A stretch of DNA of 64,000 bases, taken from NCBI RefSeq assembly GCF_000092225.1, contig NC_014158.1, forward strand, positions 3,162,001-3,226,000, written 5' to 3'. Positions 35,565 to 43,583 of the stretch are shown piece after piece. The position numbers were made by a program, and so were the translations under genes. The stretch comes from Tsukamurella paurometabola DSM 20162 (GTDB lineage: Bacteria; Actinomycetota; Actinomycetes; Mycobacteriales; Mycobacteriaceae). Position 1 is the stretch's first letter. Every line of letters begins with the position of its first letter. The notes below the pieces were generated by a model. That model was not told where the DNA came from, ran no database searches, and saw only the letters and a list, made by a program, of their open reading frames with translations.

Positions 35565-35596
35565 TTGACTATGACACTGATGTCAGAGTTCATGCT
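35565..35596 (+). promoter_or_regulatory. MerR-type promoter/operator of the oxidoreductase gene
   Basis: TTGACT (35565-35570) serves as -35. The dyad TGACA-CTGA-TGTCA (35572-35585) lies in the spacer, and CATGCT (35591-35596) is a possible -10 about 20 bp on. An over-long spacer holding the dyad is the hallmark of MerR promoters. The predicted transcript would start at or next to the ATG at 35604, implying a leaderless mRNA. Confidence 0.5.
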
Positions 35597-35603
35597 TGTC
35601 AGT

Positions 35604-36233
35604 ATGACTGAAACACCCGACCGATTCCGCACTCTCATCGTCACGGCACATCCCGACCCCGGTTCCGTGACGGGGCGCGCTGCGCGGGCCGTCGCGGACG
35701 GTTTCCGTGACGGCGGTTTCGCGGTCGACGCGCACGACGTCCTCGCCTTCGACCCACGGTTCGCCGCGGCCGATCTTGCCGCCTATCGCGACGGTGCCGC
35801 CGGACTCCCGCCCGACGTCCGGTCCGAACAGCGCAGACTCGAGCGCTACGACGCGGTGGCGATCGTCTTCCCGGTGTACTGGTGGACCCTGCCCGGCGCA
35901 CTCAAGGGGTGGATCGACCGGGTCTTCACCCGTGGCTGGGCATACGACGATACCGGCGCGGGCACTGCCCTGTCGGCACCGAAGCGCCTGTACTTCTTCG
36001 GAATCGGAGCCACGAACGAGGCCACCTACACCAAGCACGGATACGAGGCCGGGATGCACGCCCAGCTTGTGGACGGCCTGGCCGGCTACATGGGCGCAGC
36101 GGATTCCGAGCTGGTGCTGCTGTACGACGGCGAGTCCACCGATGCCGCCGCGCACGCCGCCCGCGATGCGACTGCGCGATCGCGCGCCGCGGCGATCGCA
36201 CGCCGCGCAGGGCGCACCGACGACGCCGCCTGA
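35604..36233 (+). CDS. NAD(P)H oxidoreductase / quinone reductase, KefF-MdaB type
   Basis: A 209-residue flavodoxin-fold protein starting MTETPDRFRTLIVTAHPDPG. The flavin-binding loop is TAHPDPGSVTGR, and the core motif FPVYWWTLPGALKGWIDRVF is diagnostic of the NQO/KefF group. FFGIGATNEATYTKHGYE follows. It likely reduces quinones or other electrophiles with NAD(P)H. The divergent MerR regulator suggests induction by such compounds. Confidence 0.87.
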   Translation: MTETPDRFRTLIVTAHPDPGSVTGRAARAVADGFRDGGFAVDAHDVLAFDPRFAAADLAAYRDGAAGLPPDVRSEQRRLERYDAVAIVFPVYWWTLPGALKGWIDRVFTRGWAYDDTGAGTALSAPKRLYFFGIGATNEATYTKHGYEAGMHAQLVDGLAGYMGAADSELVLLYDGESTDAAAHAARDATARSRAAAIARRAGRTDDAA

Positions 36234-36281
36234 GTCACCGCTGGCGACCTCGTTGCGCACCGTCGAAATCGCGGCGCTGAA

Positions 36282-36911
36282 TCATTGCCGCCCGACGCGA
36301 GAGGAGAGCTCGGCGAGACCGGAACCGGTCAGCTCGGCCAGGGCGATGGTGCGGCCGCTCACTGCGAGCAGCAGCGCCAGCGTGTGTCCGGCGACCTCCG
36401 CACCGTCGCCGAACACGAGATCCGAATCGTCGGCGACGAGGCGCAGGCCCGTGAGGTGTTGTTTGGCACCGCCCATCGCCGTGCTGGTGCGGGCCTGCAG
36501 TCGCAGCGCGCGAATGACGGCCCAGAGGGGGTAGTCGCCGATCGCACCGAGGGGCCGTCGGATGTCCTCACCGTGCACGATCGCCTCGACCAGCCGCGTA
36601 TCGAGCGGTGCGGGCGGGGTGGCGGTCGCGTCCGCCACCGCACGGAAGGCGGCGAGCATCTGCGCGGCGGTACCGCGCTCCCGCTCGACACCGTTCAGAT
36701 TGTCTCGGTCGAAGTCGAATCGAGCCGTGATCATCCCGCGCACGAAGCCGAGTCGGGTGGTCTTCGCGGTGGAGATCTGGTGTGCCGTCACATCGCGCAC
36801 GCTCCACCCCGGGCAGAGCGACGGGGTGTCCCAGCGGGATTCGTCGACGGTGGAGAGGAAGTCGATGAGTGCGCGCCGTTCGGCGTGCACCATGGGCCAG
36901 ACGTCGGACAT
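36282..36911 (-). CDS. Maleylpyruvate isomerase family / mycothiol-dependent DinB-like protein (TIGR03083)
   Basis: A 209-residue protein starting MSDVWPMVHAERRALIDFL behind AAGGGAG. The N-terminal DinB-like bundle has LCPGWSVRDVTAHQISTA, whose histidine is one metal ligand, and VEAIVHGEDIRRPLG, which supplies others. The C-terminal SCP2-like part ends FGDGAEVAGHTLALLLAVSG. Many members use or conjugate mycothiol, but the specific reaction is unknown. Confidence 0.82.
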   Translation of the reverse strand: MSDVWPMVHAERRALIDFLSTVDESRWDTPSLCPGWSVRDVTAHQISTAKTTRLGFVRGMITARFDFDRDNLNGVERERGTAAQMLAAFRAVADATATPPAPLDTRLVEAIVHGEDIRRPLGAIGDYPLWAVIRALRLQARTSTAMGGAKQHLTGLRLVADDSDLVFGDGAEVAGHTLALLLAVSGRTIALAELTGSGLAELSSRVGRQ

Positions 36912-36984
36912 AGGGCTCCCTTGCTGGTGCGGCGCGAACCCCACCCTAGTGCGGATCGCCGCGCGGCGGCGCAGTACCGGCGAG

Positions 36985-38157
36985 CTACCCGCGCCGCGCG
37001 GCGAGGTACGCCCGCTCGCCGGGATCTGTGGTCAGTGAGATCGCCTTGTCGTACGCGGATTCCGCGCGCGGGTCACCGAGGCGGCGTAAGAGGTGGGCCC
37101 GCAACGCCCAGGCCGATTGCAGCCGTTCGGTATCCGGTATCGCGTCGAGCGCGGCCAAGCCGGCCTCGGCACCGTCGAGCTCACCGGTGACCGCGGCGAG
37201 CGCGACGGCCCCACCGCGGGTCGGTGCGATCGCCTGCAGCGAGCCGTACAGCCCGTGCAGCGTGCGCCAATCCGGTGCCGCGCCGGGTGCCCGGGCACAG
37301 TGCACGGCGCCGATAGCAGCCTCGAGCTGGAATCGTCCAACGGTGCCCAGTGCGTGCGCCGCGCGCAGGTGACGGTGTCCGAGGGCGATGAGATCTCGGT
37401 CCCAACGACGCGGATCCTGTTGCGGCAGTGGAACGAAACCACCGTCGCCCGCGAGCCGTGCGGGGAGCCGGGCGCTGCTCAGGTACAGCGTCGCCGCGAG
37501 ACCGTGGGCTTCGGCGACGGTGGGTGCGGTATCGGTGATCGTCTCGACGAGGCCGAGCAGAAGAGCGTGTCTCTCGCGCGGCGGCGTGGGCCACTGAAGG
37601 CTGTACGCGCCGTACACGGCCTCGAGGACCGCGTCGATCCTGGCGCCGACCTCCGCGCCCTCGGGGATCGTGAAGGGCACCTGGTCGCGCTGGATCCGCT
37701 TCTTGGCGCGGGTCAGTCGCGCAGCCATGGTGGCGGTGGGGATGAGGAATGCGCGGCCGATCTGTTCAGCGGTGAAGCCGAGCACGGTGTTGAGCATGAG
37801 CGGCACGGCGGCGTCGGCGACGTCGGGGTGGGCGCACACGAGGAGTAGCTCGAAGCGCTGGTCGGGCTGGTCCGGCAGAGCGGGGCCGTCGTGCACGTCA
37901 TCGAGCGGGACGGTGCTGCGCTGCGCCGCCGACTTCCAGTGGTCGCGCTGGCGGTTGCGTGCGACGGTGAGCAGCCAGGCGTCGGGATCGTCGGGCACCC
38001 CGTCGACCGGCCACCGCGTGAGGGCGCGCTCGAAGGCGTCGGCGAGCGCATCCTCCGCGGCGGCGAGGTCGTGGGTGCGGGCCGCGAGCAGGGCCAGCAG
38101 TCGACCGTACGAGGTGCGGGCGGCGTTCTCCGCCCGCACCGTCGCGCCGGCATCCAT
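36985..38157 (-). CDS. Large ECF sigma factor with C-terminal DUF6596/TPR-like extension (ECF42 type)
   Basis: A 390-residue sigma factor. Region 2 (YGRLLALLAARTHDLAAAED, then RNRQRDHWKSAAQ) and region 4 (LGFTAEQIGRAFLIPTATMA, then LTRAKKRIQRDQ) occupy the first about 180 residues. The remaining about 210 residues form a helical extension typical of the ECF42-type group. The ATG shares one base with the DGPF-protein stop (TGATG). Genetic pairing with a DGPF (YCII-like) protein is characteristic of this group, and no anti-sigma factor is expected. Confidence 0.87.
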   Translation of the reverse strand: MDAGATVRAENAARTSYGRLLALLAARTHDLAAAEDALADAFERALTRWPVDGVPDDPDAWLLTVARNRQRDHWKSAAQRSTVPLDDVHDGPALPDQPDQRFELLLVCAHPDVADAAVPLMLNTVLGFTAEQIGRAFLIPTATMAARLTRAKKRIQRDQVPFTIPEGAEVGARIDAVLEAVYGAYSLQWPTPPRERHALLLGLVETITDTAPTVAEAHGLAATLYLSSARLPARLAGDGGFVPLPQQDPRRWDRDLIALGHRHLRAAHALGTVGRFQLEAAIGAVHCARAPGAAPDWRTLHGLYGSLQAIAPTRGGAVALAAVTGELDGAEAGLAALDAIPDTERLQSAWALRAHLLRRLGDPRAESAYDKAISLTTDPGERAYLAARRG

Positions 38158-38542
38158 CAGTCCGTGCAGGCCGCGGCGTTCCACACGCCGTCCTCGCAGG
38201 CCGCGGCGACCTTCCGGACTTCGATCACGGCGTACTGGGTGGCCGGGTGCTTCTGCGCCCAGGCGATCGCGGCGTCCTGATCCGGCACGTCGAGGATGAA
38301 GACACCGGCGAGCACCTCGCGGGTGTCGGCGAACGGGCCGTCCTGGATCCGCAGATCGCCTTCGCGGCGGGTGACGGTGACGGTCCGCGCAACCGGCTCC
38401 ATGATCTCGGCGCCGACGAAGACGCCTGCGGCGTGCAGCGCGGCGGTGTAGTCGGCCATGGCCTGCTGCATCTGCAGTAGCGCCTCGGTAGGGATGTCCC
38501 GTCGGTGGGCTCGGCGTTGTTGAGCAGTAGTGCGTAGTGCAT
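38157..38542 (-). pseudogene. YCII/DGPF-domain protein, frameshifted by one base
   Basis: The start is clear: ATG at 38540-38542 behind AGGAGGA, giving MHYALLLNNAEPTDG. The rest (PTEALLQMQQAMADYTAAL, with the family motif DGPF in IQDGPFADTREVLAG) is in a different frame. Length leaves remainder 2 on division by 3. Adding one base at the CCC at 38498-38500 joins the two parts as TDG-DIPTEA, for a 128-residue protein of normal family size. It precedes and overlaps its ECF42-type sigma factor. The frameshift could be a sequencing error. Confidence 0.8.
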
Positions 38543-38563
38543 GGTTCCTCCTGATGTCCACTC

Positions 38564-38580
38564 TGCCCCAGGGTGGGGCA
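38564..38580 (-). terminator. Hairpin between the PfpI-like gene and the DGPF/sigma operon
   Basis: TGCCCC and GGGGCA pair around AGGGT, about 43 bp past the stop of the PfpI-like gene and 22 bp before the DGPF start. It may terminate the upstream gene or act in the leader of the sigma operon. Confidence 0.35.
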
Positions 38581-38622
38581 CAGTGATGACGATCGACGTG
38601 CGGAGGAATCGACAGCTGTGCG

Positions 38623-39315
38623 CTACTTCTTGTCGAGCAGCGTCAGGACGCCCTGCGCAACCGGGTGAGCACTCGCGGGATTCTGCCCGGTCACGACGTT
38701 CCCGTCGGTCACGGCGAACGGAGCCCAGGCCTCGTCGGCCTCGATGTAGGTCGCACCGCGCTCGGCGATCCGCTCCTCCAGATTGAACGGGACGATGGCG
38801 TCGAGCCCGGCCAGGACCTCTTCGTTCCAGGAGAAGCCGGAGATGCGGCGGCCTGCGATGAGCGGCGCACCGTCGGCCTTGGTGGCGCCGAGCAGACCGG
38901 CGGTGCCGTGGCAGACGGCGGACACGACCTTTCCCGCCTCGTCGAACTCGCGGAGCAGGGTGGCCAGGCGCGCGTCGTCGGGGAAGTCGAACATGACGCC
39001 GTGGCCGCCGGTGAGGTAGATCGCGTCGAAGTCGGAGGCGTCGATGTCGTTGAGCGAAGGAGTATTCGCAATGCGCGCCATGAATGCGGGATCGTCGTAC
39101 CGGGCGCGGGTACCGCCCTGCGCGAGCACCTCGTGGCCGAGCGATTCGGGATCGATCGGAACGAAGCCGCCGTCGATGCTGGCGATGGTGGTGGTGTGAC
39201 CCGCAGCCTCGACGGCGTCAACGAAGTGCGTCAACTCGCCGAGCCAGAGGCCGGTGCGGCGCCCGCTCACGCGGTACGACGGCACACTGGTGGTGACGAC
39301 CAGGATGTTGCTCAT
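38623..39315 (-). CDS. DJ-1/PfpI-family (type 1 glutamine amidotransferase-like) protein
   Basis: A 230-residue protein starting MSNILVVTTSVPSYRVSG behind AAGGAG. The nucleophile elbow is VVSAVCHGTAGLL, with the cysteine-histidine pair near residue 120, and the preceding TGGHGVMFDFPDD has the conserved glycines and acidic residue. This is the Hsp31-like glyoxalase III/chaperone branch, usually tied to dicarbonyl or oxidative stress. The divergent MarR-type regulator probably controls it. Confidence 0.88.
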   Translation of the reverse strand: MSNILVVTTSVPSYRVSGRRTGLWLGELTHFVDAVEAAGHTTTIASIDGGFVPIDPESLGHEVLAQGGTRARYDDPAFMARIANTPSLNDIDASDFDAIYLTGGHGVMFDFPDDARLATLLREFDEAGKVVSAVCHGTAGLLGATKADGAPLIAGRRISGFSWNEEVLAGLDAIVPFNLEERIAERGATYIEADEAWAPFAVTDGNVVTGQNPASAHPVAQGVLTLLDKK

Positions 39316-39353
39316 GTTCCACTCCTTATTGTTTGCACGACAACTCAAACGTA

Positions 39354-39386
39354 TCACATATCAGTTGTTCTGCAATTAATATGTGA
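39354..39386. promoter_or_regulatory. Inverted repeat between the PfpI-like gene and the MarR gene
   Basis: TCACATAT (39354-39361) and ATATGTGA (39379-39386) are perfect 8-bp arms with a 17-bp spacer, in an unusually AT-rich divergent promoter region. A regulator dimer bound to each arm, or a dimer spanning both, would cover both promoters. The divergent MarR-type protein is the likely ligand. Confidence 0.55.
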
Positions 39387-39406
39387 AGCGTTGATACAAT
39401 CGGTCG

Positions 39407-39841
39407 GTGGCGGAACATGAGGAGACCTGCGACTTCGGGTGGTCGCTCGGAGTGCTCAATAAGGCGTACGCCGACGAGGTGGCGCCGATCCTGGAACGGC
39501 TGCCCCGCGGGGTGCGCGGCTATCAGACGCTGTACGCGGCGGCGACCTACGATCTGCCGACGCAGTTGGCGCTCGCCGAATACCTGATGATCGACAAATC
39601 CGTCATGCCCTACGTGGTGGACGATCTCGTGGCCGCCGGACTGGTGACCCGCGAGCCCTCACCGACCGATCGTCGGACGCGGCGTGTGGTGCCCACGGCA
39701 GCAGGCCTCGCTGCGTTGTCCGATGTGAGCGCGGCCGTGGGGGCGGCCGAGGCGCGACTGCTGGGTCCGCTCTCCCCCGATGACGCCCAGGCCTTGCGGC
39801 GCGCCGTGGCGATCGTCGCGCGCACCTCCCGTGACGGTTAG
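39407..39841 (+). CDS. MarR-family regulator
   Basis: A 144-residue winged-helix protein. LAEYLMIDKSVMPYVVDDLV is the recognition region and TREPSPTDRRTRRVVPT is the wing, both typical of MarR. The GTG at 39407 is the start. It is divergent from the DJ-1/PfpI gene with an 8-bp-arm inverted repeat between them, so both genes are probably repressed by it. Its stop overlaps the convergent GNAT gene by 4 bp. Confidence 0.83.
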   Translation: MAEHEETCDFGWSLGVLNKAYADEVAPILERLPRGVRGYQTLYAAATYDLPTQLALAEYLMIDKSVMPYVVDDLVAAGLVTREPSPTDRRTRRVVPTAAGLAALSDVSAAVGAAEARLLGPLSPDDAQALRRAVAIVARTSRDG

Positions 39842-40278
39842 GCCTCGATCGCGAGGTGGAGCAGTGGGTACGGACGGCCCTCGCCGTCGGTCTCGCTTCG
39901 CCCGGTGATGACGAAGCCCTTGCGGGCGTAGAAGCCCACGGCCTGGTCGTTCTGTTCGTTGACGTCGACGGTGCGCACGCCCTGCTCGGCGAGGACGTGG
40001 TCCACCAGAGCGGAACCGATTCCCCTTCCGCGGGCGGCGGCGTCGACGAAGAGCATCACCAGATCACCCCCGGCGGTGCCTGCGAACCCCACCGAGTGGC
40101 CGTCGAGATCGGCGACGGTGAGCCGCACCTGCGGGAAGTACACCCCCGCCAGATCGCGCTCGATCCTGTCCCGGTCGGCATCGGCGAGGAAGTGGTGTGT
40201 CGCATCGACGGCACTGCGCCATATCCGCACGAGTCGTGGGTACTCGTCGGGGCCGGAGGCTTCGCGCAGCTCGATCAC
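39838..40278 (-). CDS. GNAT-family N-acetyltransferase
   Basis: A 146-residue acetyltransferase. The acetyl-CoA motif is VDAAARGRGIGSALVDHVL (the RGRGIG pyrophosphate loop), and the C-terminal part has NEQNDQAVGFYARKGFVITG. This matches the YjaB-like group. The GTG at 40278 gives VIELREASGPDEYPRLVRIW, a natural family start. The substrate is unknown. Confidence 0.85.
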   Translation of the reverse strand: MIELREASGPDEYPRLVRIWRSAVDATHHFLADADRDRIERDLAGVYFPQVRLTVADLDGHSVGFAGTAGGDLVMLFVDAAARGRGIGSALVDHVLAEQGVRTVDVNEQNDQAVGFYARKGFVITGRSETDGEGRPYPLLHLAIEA

Positions 40279-40347
40279 GAGTGGGATTGTGCCCGATCCG
40301 TCGCGGCTGATGCGATCGGATTTCCTTGCCGGCGGTACTGTCGCGAC

Positions 40348-40980
40348 ATGAGCTTCACCGGATTCCCCGAGGCGGCGCTGGACTTCTACGACGACCTCGA
40401 GGCGGACAATTCGAAGGTGTTCTGGGAGGCGCACAAGGACACCTACCGGTCGGCCGTCGCCGAGCCGATGACCGCGTTGACCGAGGAGCTGGCAGACGAG
40501 TTCGGGACCGCCAAGATCTTCCGGCCGTATCGTGACGTGCGCTTCTCCAAGGATAAGACGCCCTACAAGACACATCAGGGTGCGTTCATCGCGGTGGGCC
40601 CGGCAACCGGTTACTACGTGCAGATTGGAGCGCCGGGCGTGCGGGTGGGCGCCGGATTCTACGACGCCAGTCCCACCCGCCTCGCCGCCTTCCGCAAGGC
40701 CATCGACCACGAGCGGTACGGGCCCGAACTGGAGCAGATCGTCGCGAAGCTGGGCCGCAAGGGCTGGGAGATCGGCGGCGACACGCTCAAGACGGCACCG
40801 CGCGGGTGGGACGCCGATCATCCCCGGATCGAACTGCTCCGCCACAAATCGCTGACCGCCATGCGCGACTACGGATTCGGCGAGATCATCCATTCACACA
40901 AGCTGGTCGCGCAGATCCGCAAGCACTGGCGCGAGAGCGCACCTCTCCTCGACTGGCTCGTCGAGCACGGGGACCGCTGA
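40348..40980 (+). CDS. DUF2461-family protein
   Basis: A 210-residue protein of the TIGR02453/DUF2461 family, starting MSFTGFPEAALDFYDDLEAD. Characteristic segments are NSKVFWEAHKDTYR, IFRPYRDVRFSKDKTPYKTH and GYYVQIGAPGVRVGAGFYDA. The family is widespread and without a firm function. It is divergent from the GNAT gene across 69 bp. Confidence 0.85.
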   Translation: MSFTGFPEAALDFYDDLEADNSKVFWEAHKDTYRSAVAEPMTALTEELADEFGTAKIFRPYRDVRFSKDKTPYKTHQGAFIAVGPATGYYVQIGAPGVRVGAGFYDASPTRLAAFRKAIDHERYGPELEQIVAKLGRKGWEIGGDTLKTAPRGWDADHPRIELLRHKSLTAMRDYGFGEIIHSHKLVAQIRKHWRESAPLLDWLVEHGDR

Positions 40981-40993
40981 CCCTGGAGGCACG

Positions 40994-41273
40994 ATGACCG
41001 GCGACCTGCTGCTCACCTGCGACATCTCCGACAAAGCACGCGCGGTACGGCGTCACGGCCAATGCGATCATGCCGGGTTGGATCGAGACCGAAATGACCG
41101 CCGCATCACTCGGCAACAGCCGGCTCGCTTCAGCGGTGTCGTCACGGGTTCCGGTGCGCCGCTTCGGCGATCCTGCCGACTTCGCGGGCATCGCCGTCCA
41201 TCTCCTGTCGCGGGCCCGCAGCTATCACAACGGCGACCACCTCGTGATCGACGGCGGTTACCACCGCTTCTGA
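40994..41273 (+). pseudogene. Short-chain dehydrogenase remnant with internal deletion
   Basis: The 3' part is clearly the end of an SDR enzyme: ARYGVTANAIMPGWIETEMT, then VPVRRFGDPADFAGIAVHLL and NGDHLVIDGGYHRF. The Rossmann fold and catalytic YxxxK region are missing. At 40994 an ATG with a strong GGAGG site opens MTGDLLLTCDISD in a different frame, which may be the original start. A deletion of roughly 150-180 codons would explain both. It cannot be a functional dehydrogenase. Confidence 0.7.
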
Positions 41274-41275
41274 GC

Positions 41276-41629
41276 TCAGTCGTCGAGGGCGCTGACGGCG
41301 ATGCCGTAGGGCAGGAAGCGGACCTTCCGCGTGGCGTCGGTGTTGTGCTGATGCGCGCGCAGCGCCTCGATCTCGGTCTTGAAGACCTGCTCGACGCGGG
41401 CGCCACCGTCGTCGGCGGTGGCGATGATGGCCCACACGCCGTCGCCCGCCTCCCCCGCCGTCTCGGGCTCGCGTCGCGTGCGGCGGCCTGCCTCGTCGAA
41501 GAGGCTTCCGAAGACATCGCGACCGCCTGCGGCACCGCCGACGATCCGGCCCAGCATGTCGCGGGCCTCCCGGGCGATATCGTCGAACTCGCCCGGTCCG
41601 AATCCGAACGGATTCTCGTTCCCTGCCAT
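41276..41629 (-). CDS. Conserved hypothetical protein
   Basis: A 117-residue protein. The N-terminal half is glycine/acid-rich (MAGNENPFGFGPGEFDDIAR). The C-terminal half (GDGVWAIIATADDGGARVEQ, then LPYGIAVSALDD) looks like a small beta-rich domain, with an ALRAHQHNTDATRKVRF segment between. No signal peptide or membrane helix. I do not recognise a characterised family. The codon pattern fits a real gene. It is convergent with the SDR remnant. Confidence 0.6.
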   Translation of the reverse strand: MAGNENPFGFGPGEFDDIAREARDMLGRIVGGAAGGRDVFGSLFDEAGRRTRREPETAGEAGDGVWAIIATADDGGARVEQVFKTEIEALRAHQHNTDATRKVRFLPYGIAVSALDD

Positions 41630-41722
41630 GGTGGACTCCCTGGTTCGTTTGCTCTCTCATTCCAGTGTCCACGCCGGAGGCCGTCTCGGCCAGTGCCGAT
41701 CAGCCGTGAGCAGACGGCGAGG

Positions 41723-42181
41723 TCAGTTCCGCAGCGCGGCGAGCGCCCGGTCGGCGTGGACCTGCATGTTCACCTCGGAGGCGATCACATCGGCGACGGT
41801 GCCATCGGCCCGGATAGCGAACGTGGTGCGCTTGGTGGGCATACCGGCGAGCTTGAGCAGGCCATCGCGGCGCACGCCGTAGGCCGATGCCACGGCGCCG
41901 TCGGCGTCGGAGAGCAGCGGGTAGCCGAGCTCGTGCTTCGCGGCCCATTCCTGCTGCTTCGCCACTGCGTCGCGGCTGATGCCGATGCGCTGCACGCCGG
42001 CCTCGGCGAACTCCGCCGCCAGGTTGCGGAAGTGGCACGCCTCCTTGGTGCAGCCGGGCGTGAACGCCGCGGGGTAGAAGAACAGCGCGACGGGGCCATC
42101 GGCCAGCAGGTCGCTGAGCTTGCGCGGGTGGCCGAGCTGATCGGATAGCTCGAACTCGGGGGCCTTGTCTCCGGGTTTCAT
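41723..42181 (-). CDS. bcp: Thiol peroxidase of the Bcp/AhpE-type peroxiredoxin family
   Basis: A 152-residue peroxiredoxin. The peroxidatic cysteine is in FFYPAAFTPGCTKEACHF near residue 44, with a second cysteine five residues on in the classical Bcp position. A downstream arginine lies in GMPTKRTTF. Length is normal. It is the last gene of a run of small minus-strand genes, starting within the stop of the DUF1905/YdeI-like gene (ATGA overlap). Confidence 0.9.
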   Translation of the reverse strand: MKPGDKAPEFELSDQLGHPRKLSDLLADGPVALFFYPAAFTPGCTKEACHFRNLAAEFAEAGVQRIGISRDAVAKQQEWAAKHELGYPLLSDADGAVASAYGVRRDGLLKLAGMPTKRTTFAIRADGTVADVIASEVNMQVHADRALAALRN

Positions 42182-42624
42182 GTCCCCAACGCTAGCGCGT
42201 CGACCACGGCCGCTACCCGCCGCTCGCGGGTCTCGACACGCTTGGCCTCCGCCACACCCCGGGCGTACTCCTTGCGCTTGGTGTAACTGAGGGCGTCGAA
42301 GGCGGCGCGCACCGCCGGGTCGGCGTTGAGCGCAGCGGCGAGGTCCTCGGGAAGGTCGACGGTGCGCTCGGCATCGTCGAGCTCGATGGTCGCATCGACG
42401 GTGTCGCCGATCTCGACCGCGAGCTCCTTCCGTGCGGCCTTCGACATCCCGATCATGAAACAGCCGCCCATCGATGCCAGGCGCAGCCGTGCGGAGCGTT
42501 CGCCGATGGTGACTCGGACCGCTGCTCGCTTACCGCCACCGAGCTCGTCGACCTGGGCTTCGGTGAGCACGATGGCGGTGGCCGGTCCGGTGGGTTCGAG
42601 AGTGGTGTGCACGGTGAGGGACAT
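42178..42624 (-). CDS. DUF1905 / YdeI-like (OmdA domain) protein
   Basis: A 148-residue protein. The N-terminal DUF1905 beta-barrel part reads TIGERSARLRLASMGGCFMI, and the C-terminal YdeI/OmdA segment reads ALSYTKRKEYARGVAEAKRV, ending with the typical VETRERRVAAVVDAL. The start MSLTVHTTL has GGAG upstream. Homologues are linked to bacteriocin or peptide tolerance in some bacteria; here the role is unknown. Coupled to bcp by a 4-bp overlap. Confidence 0.82.
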   Translation of the reverse strand: MSLTVHTTLEPTGPATAIVLTEAQVDELGGGKRAAVRVTIGERSARLRLASMGGCFMIGMSKAARKELAVEIGDTVDATIELDDAERTVDLPEDLAAALNADPAVRAAFDALSYTKRKEYARGVAEAKRVETRERRVAAVVDALALGT

Positions 42625-42628
42625 GTCG

Positions 42629-42976
42629 TCATGCTCCCTGATCCGACGGTCCGCCGCCCACACCGAACTCGTTGCCATCGGGGTCGCGGAAGATCGTCTT
42701 CCGCACGCCGTTGTCGTACACCTCCTGCGAATCCGGCCGGAGACCGCGGTCTGCGGCGGCGGCGAGGAAGCCATCCAGATCGTCGACGAACAGCGCCACC
42801 GAGCTGTGACCGGCGTGCACAGGCAGCACTTCGGCGTAGACATGGCAGTGCTCGGCGAGCGTCCAAACGTGTTCGGTGTCGTTCGGTGCGAAGGTCTCGA
42901 CCGGTCCGAAGAGCTTGTCGCCCCAGGCGATCGACTCGGACAGGTTGCTCACGGCGATACGGGCGAACAGATCCAC
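42629..42976 (-). CDS. VOC-family (glyoxalase/dioxygenase superfamily) protein
   Basis: A 115-residue single-domain protein starting VDLFARIAVSNLSESIAW at a GTG behind GAGAGGAG. FVDDLDGFLAAAADRGLRPD and FRDPDGNEFGVGG are typical of the VOC fold. One possible metal ligand, the glutamate of the latter motif, is present. Function not assignable. Confidence 0.8.
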   Translation of the reverse strand: MDLFARIAVSNLSESIAWGDKLFGPVETFAPNDTEHVWTLAEHCHVYAEVLPVHAGHSSVALFVDDLDGFLAAAADRGLRPDSQEVYDNGVRKTIFRDPDGNEFGVGGGPSDQGA

Positions 42977-42987
42977 GACTACTCCTC

Positions 42988-43583
42988 TCACCGGTCCCAG
43001 TATCCGGTTGCAGCGTCGGTCGCGGGCGGGAACGGCACGCTCGCTCCGCGAGGAACCGGTCGACGGCGCCGCGCGTGCGGAGGCGGCGGATCTTCGGACC
43101 GTGGATGCGGGCCGCTGCCGCGTATCGGGCGCGGACACGGGGATGGGAGTTCCAGGCCCAGCCGAGGACCGTGTCGTCACCTCGCCAGAAGAACAATCCG
43201 GCGATCGACTCCCGGTTGCCGTTCCACAGCTGCTCGCGCCGCAGCACCCGACTGACGGTGCGCCGGCACACCCGCCACATCACCCGCCAGCGCGGTGGGT
43301 CGATCCAGACGACCTCGTCGGCACGATCCCACACCAGGGTGCCCAGCTTGCCGTGGTAGTTCCCATCGACCACCCAGCCGCCGGCGGCGGTCACACGGCT
43401 CGCGGCGTCACGGAACTCCGCCTCACCGAGGGAGGTCCAATTCGGACCCCAGTGCAGCGCATCGAGTTCGATGTGCGGAACGGCCAGAGTGCGGGCGAGC
43501 CGCGCCGCGAGGGTTGACTTCCCGGCACCGGAGCAGCCGACGACGAGGACCCGCGCGGGGCCGTCAGTCGAGGCAGAACTCAT
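42988..43583 (-). CDS. P-loop AAA-type kinase (adenylate-kinase/FlaR-like), possible frameshift near the C-terminus
   Basis: The protein starts MSSASTDGPARVLVVGCSGA and has Walker A GCSGAGKST at residue 16. HIELDALHWGPNW, WVVDGNYHGKLGTLVW and WRVMWRVCRRTVSRVLRREQ are the usual signatures of this shikimate/adenylate-kinase-like group. The domain should end near RGAVDRFLAE (about residue 182), but the frame stays open to 42453, through two downstream genes. Adding one base near 43035 would give the short tail SVPFPPATDAATGYWDR and the stop at 42988-42990, just before the next start. I give that end as the likelier one. Confidence 0.65.
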
